Positions 58,324 to 64,000 of a stretch of 64,000 bases of DNA are shown one piece after another; the first letter of the stretch is position 1; each line of letters opens with the position of its first letter. The notes beneath the pieces are model-generated. The model was not told the origin of the DNA, did not search any database, and saw nothing but the letters and a program-made list of their open reading frames with translations. The translations under genes and the position numbers were made by a program. The stretch covers positions 496,001 through 560,000 of the forward strand of contig JARUPY010000088.1 in the NCBI GenBank assembly GCA_029817715.1, read 5' to 3'. Source of the stretch: Melastoma dodecandrum (Eukaryota > Streptophyta > Magnoliopsida > Myrtales > Melastomataceae).

Positions 58324-59288
58324 CTTCCTTTCTCCTTCCTTCTCTCAGAACCCTCCCGACCCCAACTCCCAAGTTTCAACCTTTCTCTTTCTAAACCCCT
58401 CAAAGTCCCAGCTTAAATACCGAATCAGAACTGGGCGACCCAAAGATTGGCCTCTTGATGGGTCGGGTCCGGGGAGTAAAACCCTAGCAAAAAGTAGCGT
58501 GAGGAAGGGGCGGGAAGGGGGTAGGGTTTTGGGGGGGGGGAAGAACGCGACAACGCGGGTTTGCGTGGGCCAATGGGACCTCGACACGTGGCCGTGTAAG
58601 GAGGAGGAGTTCATTTCCACCTTGTACTGTCCGGAGAAGTCCTTTTCTTAGATTTAATTGTTGTTTGTGACAACTTTGATCAGATCATAAGATAAATTGT
58701 GGGCATTGAGTCTCTCATATAAAGGCCCAGAATGAGTTCCAACTTACTCTCCCTTCATCAAATCCGGAACTGGGGTCGATCCATATCACCGTTTTCAATT
58801 ATGGGCCTTTTTCTTTTGTAGTTTAGGGCAGTAAAGTGCAAAACGCATAGCGTAAACTTCCCAAGTCGCTTTAAGCGAAAAGCACAAAGCGCGCTTTTGA
58901 TAACACTGGTTTATGGTTGAACTTTTTGTTCATGTCGTTCCTTGTTTGCAGTCAAAGCGGGCTCGGGCCGAGCTTGACTGGCCCGACAAGCTGTCCGACC
59001 CGACTTGATAAATTTTATAAATAATTAAAAAATTAAAATAAAAAAAATTTAAAAAATAACATTTAAAATTTGAAATTTACGTACAGGCGTAAGGGGGAGG
59101 GAAAGGGGTAGAGAGTTCGGGCCGGGCTCAAACTCGGGCCGATGTTGAAATTTTTTTGACTAGGCTCGAGCTCGGGCTAGATTATCTGAGCTCGGTCAGG
59201 CTCGGACTCGGGCCAATACAATTTTACCCGAGCCCAAGCTCGGGTAAGGGGTATCCGAGCCCAGCCCGCCTCATTAACACCTCTAGTT
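58324..59288. repeat. NRP promoter, then CGGGCT-rich dispersed repeat
   Basis: The first 400 bases are the NRP leader and promoter. From about 58940 to 59287 the sequence is full of GGGCTCGGGCC and CTCGAGCTCGGG motifs on both strands around an AT-rich centre, and ends ATTAACACCTCTA. Repeats of this style are common in plant genomes and are usually non-autonomous DNA elements. I could not fix its termini or a target-site duplication. Confidence 0.5.
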
Positions 59289-59544
59289 GCTATCGAACTT
59301 GATCTTCGGCAAGAACTGATCATCGGCCAGTCAGATCACGAACAACACACAAAAAAGAAGATTTTTGAACACACACCATTGACCTTCATTCACAATACAA
59401 ATTTATACAGAAAGAAAATAAAACCGATTAGCTATGGGGATTCCCTTATTAATTCCCAACCATTAACTCACCGAGCATTAATCCCCTCGGCTATTCATCT
59501 CTCAAGCAATAATTCTTAGTCCTTACAACGGATTAATTCTAACA
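59289..59544 (-). repeat. Copia 3' LTR, 256 bp
   Basis: On the minus strand it begins TGTTAGAATTAATCC, directly after a purine tract (GGGATTAGGGAGTGA) that follows the RNase H stop codon, and ends CGATAGCA. TG...CA ends and the neighbouring polypurine tract fix it as a 3' LTR. No matching second LTR was found in the window. Confidence 0.75.
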
Positions 59545-59553
59545 AATCACTCC

Positions 59554-60010
59554 CTAATCCCATTGTACCTGAACTATTCCAAGCTTCTGTCTCATCTCGA
59601 CAAACTTCACACGTCCGAGTGCCTTTGTGAGAATGTCAGCCAGTTGCCCGTCAGAGCCGACGTGTTTGACCTTCACCTTTCCATCATCGATGCACTCCCG
59701 AATGAAATGAAATTTTGTACCAATGTGCTTACTTCTATCATGGTGCACCGAGTTCTTACTCAGTGCTATCGCAGACTTGTTGTCCACCAATAGCTTCACC
59801 TGAATCGGTACTTGCGCTATCATTTCACCTAATAAACGACTCAACCACACTCAATAACACGCCACCACCGCCGCAATGTACTCCGCTTCACAGGATGAGA
59901 GTGCCACAACCTTTTGCTTCTGTGACATCCATGAGACAAGACTCGACCCGAGAAAAAATGCGACGCCCGTTTGTAGATCCCCAAATTGTTTGCCGTCCGA
60001 ACAAAATCGA
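59554..60010 (-). mobile_element. Ty1/copia RNase H remnant
   Basis: The minus strand reads TGVAFFLGSSLVSWMSQKQK, VVALSSCEAEYIAA, a stop (after VVACY) and VWLSRLLGEM, then DNKSAIALSKNSVHHDRSKH and HFIREC, DGQLADILTKAL. This is the RNase H domain at the end of copia pol. One in-frame stop and the loss of reverse transcriptase upstream (cut at about 60010) show it is dead. Element order (RNase H then LTR) is normal. Confidence 0.85.
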
Positions 60011-63000
60011 CTGAACTCATCTCGTACCCGCTCGAAAATTACTTCGAAAGTTTGTGGGTCAATCCACGACTACTTAGGCCGGACTGATTTGAAAACGTGA
60101 AGGAAATCTATAGGCTCAAACTGACTTTTACAAAAAAATAATAAATAACAGACTTGACCAATCTGCCTAAAGATGGGCCTTCTTGGTAAAGCCCAGCTGA
60201 TCCGCCCAATCTAGGCCCATCCATCGGCCCGCCTAGCCTAGTGCCAAAGTCCCCGAGGCTGGAAGAATTCGGCCCAGCCAGCAAACAACGTTGGTGGCGC
60301 CCGCAGTTGCAGTCTACAACAACAACAGCTGTAGCATCAGCAGCAGAGCAGTACAATAGCGATGACATTTTCCATCACCTCCCGCCGCCTAGCAAAACAG
60401 AGGAGCAGCTCCAAGGAAAGGACAGAACACTCACCTCTGCAATTACCGCCCGACAGGACCAATACCGCACGCTGACGACGACCGGACAGGACTAGCGGCC
60501 TACCATCCCATCCACAACGTAGGAGACGCATACAGCCACCTCCCCCACGTCATCCCACCTGCAGCGTTGTGAATAAAAGCCAAACAACAATGATTCCCCC
60601 CTTTGAATTTTACCGATGTCGACGGACGAAGCGGGCTCCAGTCGCCTTACTCAGCCCGAGATTAGACCTCCACTTGCTCTGTGATGGACATACCCACTTG
60701 AGAGCCTCACCCTATTTCTCCTCTCCTGACGGCGTCCCTCATATACGGCCTCCTTCCCTTCCCCTTCGAGAACCCCCTTTAGAAAAGGACAGACCATCGA
60801 CCCTCGGGCTGGTAAAGGAACCTGGTTGATCACTCCCCTCCCTTGATCGGAATCTGCCCAAGGTAAGCAGAAACCAGCGTCAGGAAATCCCTCTTGGTGA
60901 TCAACCCAAACGAAGCCGTCGACGGAGCAAGAAGACATACCTTCGATCACGACGAGTCTCAGCTCCTCTGGACGCGGCGGCCACGACGTTCAGTAGGAAC
61001 GAACTCCCTTTGGCTGACCCGATGAGCCCCCCCCCTCCCACTTTTCTGCTCATGGCAGAGAGCTATGTCTGAGCTCCTCGCGAACGCGCATTAGCGTCAC
61101 GAGGAGTTCTCCTTTTTGCTTTGATCTGCTCTTTTTCACACGCAGACAACTACGGTGAAGGCGGCAGTCTCCGATCATTTGCGGCAACAACAAAAGGCTT
61201 CTCTAAGTGTCTGCTGCAATGGAACTCACCCCCCTCCCCCCAGACCACCTCCCGTTGTAGGCGTCCCAAAGCAGTCCTCCTCCCACCGACTTCAGCAGAC
61301 CTAGTGACAGAGAGTCTACGCTCCCTCGGCTGTCCCCAGAACCATCAATGGTGACCCCGCTGACCCGACGACCAACCGGCATGTCTTCTTCGCCAGTGGC
61401 CCTGCTCCCCAGCCTCCCTTCATATGTCCCGAAGCCCCCACAGTGGCGTGCCCAAATCCACCATCTCGTTATCCTCTTCGAGCCCAGACCCGGCCAGATT
61501 CGACTCAGCAATCGGCGGCTACAGCGAGCCCTCCTCCCGACGTCTCCGAGTTTGGCGACAACCTTCCTCTGACCACAGTGGCGGTCTGGCGGAGCACCCC
61601 GGTCCTCAGCGTCTCCCTGATCCTCTTTCCAAGTCCGATAGCAGTTTCCCAGCGCCTCCTACAGTGGCGCACCTAGCCGCTTCAGAACCAGCCGCATATC
61701 CCCACTCCAGTGACGTCATGGCAGCCTGGAGAACCTTCACCTCCGGCGACATCCGACCCAAGACAGCTCCGACTCCTCTGACTTCCCGCGACAGCAACAC
61801 CCACACCTCCTTCGAGGTTCTCAGATCCAGCGTCCAGCTTTCATGCCGACCTCCCAATATCCACTAAATCAAGCGGTGGCAGAGCTCACATCCTTCCCGG
61901 AGCATGCGGTGGCCAGATCTTCCCTTCCCAGCCCGGGTTCGGCGTCCAACTCCTCCCAATGCTCCCCTGCCGCATGTGCCACAACCCAGCACCCTACAGG
62001 TCTGACGGCAGCTCCCCGGCTCCTCCCACAGTGAGCCTTCCTCCTCCGGCGTCCTAAAGCCCGGCAACAACCAACAGCTTCCTGCCCAGTCTCCACCGGC
62101 GGCAGCTCGTGCCCGGCACTCCCAGCGGCAACAACCCACCCAAGTCCGGCTGAGAGACGAGCCCCCCCCGACGCCCTGGAGACCTAGTCAGCCGACCACG
62201 CAGCCTTGGACGTCTCCATCCCCGGCGGCAGCAACCCATCTTCCTCCGGCGTAACCCACCTCCGTCCTCTGGTAAACCCAGGCGCCACTCCGAGTTCAGG
62301 CTTCAAAGACGCCGCGCCCACTCGTTGACCAGCCGCTCAGCGCCATTCCCAAAGGACGAGTCCGTCTCTGAATCCCTCTTGGAGCAGATGAAGTTTTCTT
62401 CCTCCCGCGTCTGCCCTGAGTTTTTATTGCTCAGAATCGGACAAAATTCACTTTGGCTGAGCTGTGACGCAAAGAAAAGAAGAAAGGGCATCAGATGGGG
62501 AATTTTCGCAAAAAAGGGTAAAATTGTCTTCTTTTACCTATTTATTCATTGTTATTATTGTTATGTCTGAATGTATGTATATGTTTAATTCGTAATCTTT
62601 TTTACAATGGTTTTCTTAAAATTGTCTATAATTGATATTTGAACTTCTTGAAAAATTTTTTTAGACAATTTATTTAAGATTTTGATTAAACACTTGTTTT
62701 CTTATGCTCTTTGTTTTGATCATTATTAGAATTTTTTTTTTAAAAATTCTTTACGAAATTAGTACGATTTCATTCTTGTTTACGTACATGAAATCAATAC
62801 GTTTTGAATGTCATTAACATTCATCTCCCTTTATTTTGCATGTGAAACACGATCAAACTTCTCGGGCATTTTCGACGATTTTACAACAAATGAGCATCTT
62901 CGACTAAAACGGTAAGACAAGCCTTACTAATTCTCAATTTAATTGAGTTTTGTTCGAATTTAACTATACTAACCACTTCTTCATTCTTGCTTTGCATGTA

Positions 63001-64000
63001 CATCGAGCACTTAATCCTCGAAGATCAACCCATAAATTTCGAAGATTAACTCGAAGGCGCGTGTATCAAATCACGTGGATCTACCCCGGCCTAAAAAACT
63101 GCGGGCTCGAAGGCTTCAAGCGGCCCCAACCTTCAATCAAAGGTACAAAGGGGAGGTGTGGGCCTCCCCGAATTTTATTTAAAGCCCACTTGTAACGGAT
63201 TGCGGGCCCAAGTGTATAGGCCCGCAATCACCGCCCTTCCCCACCCTTTTGATTTAAATAATTGCTTATGATTGCGTGTGTGCTTAGGCCTTAGGATTTA
63301 CGTCGCATGTTTGTTTTAACCAAACCAACCTAAATTCGGGTCCAACACCCGTTAAAACGTCGATAAGAGTCCGGCCTACTCCCGGATCGGGCCCAACACC
63401 CGTCAATCAAAAGTTAAATTTTTGGACAAATCGCCACCCTTTTCGTATATTTTAGAATACAAATGTTAGTAAATAGGAATCCCCGAACCCAAACTCTGAT
63501 TTTTTCCGACTTAAAATCATACTCTTTTTTAAAGTCGGTGGCGACTCCGAACAAGTTTTCCAAAGCTAAAACTAAACACCACACCCCTTTTTTCGGAGCC
63601 ATTTAGGATGAGGTAACAGCAGACCGAGCCGCTCCTTGAGCCCTCCTAAAAATTCGCGAGTAAGGTCTTAGCGCAGCCTTTCGCTCGCCACCTTCAGGGA
63701 ACTGGAGATGGTTGGCGAAACGTCCCGCAGACCCGTTCGCGAATCAAGGGAAGGCCCAACCCCGAGTCCCCTTTCCGCAGCGTCCGGCGTTCGAGCCGGA
63801 ACGTCGATCGGACTGGGCCTCGGGGAGAGCGGGCCCGGATCCTCAGGTTGCCCGAACCGCCATCGCGCGTGCTAGGCCGAAGGGCGCACGTACACCGTTG
63901 TACTCCTTCGATCATCAACATCACCAGCGACATCGCTATCACTGAACCCAATAAGCGTAGGTTGTAGACTAGTTGCCTTATTGTAGCTGCATCCATATCC
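60011..64000 (+). mobile_element. Ty3/gypsy (Tat-like) LTR and PBS remnant, copy B
   Basis: The segment 62990-63620 matches 35810-36440 in order and orientation (see copy A), with the hairpin CCGACTT...AAGTCGG and the primer-binding-like GTCGGTGGCGACTCC at about 63533-63547. After CGGAGCCATTT it carries about 250 extra bases before the CGCGCGTGCTAGGCCG motif shared with copy A at 36460. The upstream C-rich part (60600-62400) has many stop-free frames on both strands but no domain, and is assigned to the element by similarity of style to 33.8-35.2 kb. No gag or pol is present before the window ends. The portion 60011-60600 is unassigned. Confidence 0.55.

Overview
This is nuclear DNA from a flowering plant, most likely a eudicot. 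The genes are intron-rich with canonical GT-AG junctions, encode plant-only families (HD-Zip I, class I TCP, RIQ/DUF1118, NPF, HIR, plant ALDH12), and lie between Ty1/copia and Ty3/gypsy remnants, a SINE and foldback/MITE elements. I cannot name the species. From memory, EB1b, ALDH12A1, the HPP nitrite transporter and a HIR gene also sit close together on Arabidopsis chromosome 5 (At5g62500-At5g62740), so the window may be partly collinear with that block. No bacterial-style operon or CRISPR array is present.

Layout. 0-10 kb: EB1 (-, 3' end outside the window), an F-box/kelch gene (-), and a secreted galactose mutarotase (-). 10-20 kb: a one-exon RING-H2 gene (+), a Ser/Lys-rich plant protein of unknown function (+), a farnesol/phytol kinase FOLK (+) with an apparent exon-1 frameshift, and the 16-exon P5C dehydrogenase ALDH12A1 (+). 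20-22 kb: a graveyard of gene pieces, with isochorismate synthase fragments (+) joined to a pectate-lyase fragment (-). 22-32 kb: HIR (-), RIQ (+), a 588-bp inverted-repeat MITE, an HD-Zip I gene of the ATHB1/HAT5 type (+) with an upstream ORF, and an HPP-family plastid nitrite transporter (-).

32-39.5 kb: a GRAS C-terminal fragment, a gypsy (Tat-like) LTR/PBS remnant, and a copia gag-protease-integrase remnant. 39.6-48.2 kb: an NPF2.8-like transporter (+) and a TCP14-like transcription factor (-), separated by about 5 kb of microsatellite-rich spacer. 49.6-51.8 kb: a foldback-like element whose arms are built of 199-bp repeats and which carries a broken DUF632 gene fragment. 52-60 kb: a SINE with target-site duplication, a dead 2-oxoglutarate dioxygenase, a NAP1-related histone chaperone (NRP, -), and a copia RNase H/LTR end. 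60-64 kb: a second copy of the gypsy LTR/PBS remnant.

The intact genes are unrelated housekeeping, plastid, membrane and regulatory genes. They form no pathway cluster. The most unusual content is the gene-fragment capture at 20-22 kb and 49.6-51.8 kb, the uORF of the HD-Zip gene, three GC-AG introns, and the FOLK frameshift. Exon coordinates were worked out by hand from splice sites, reading phase and protein-family conservation.
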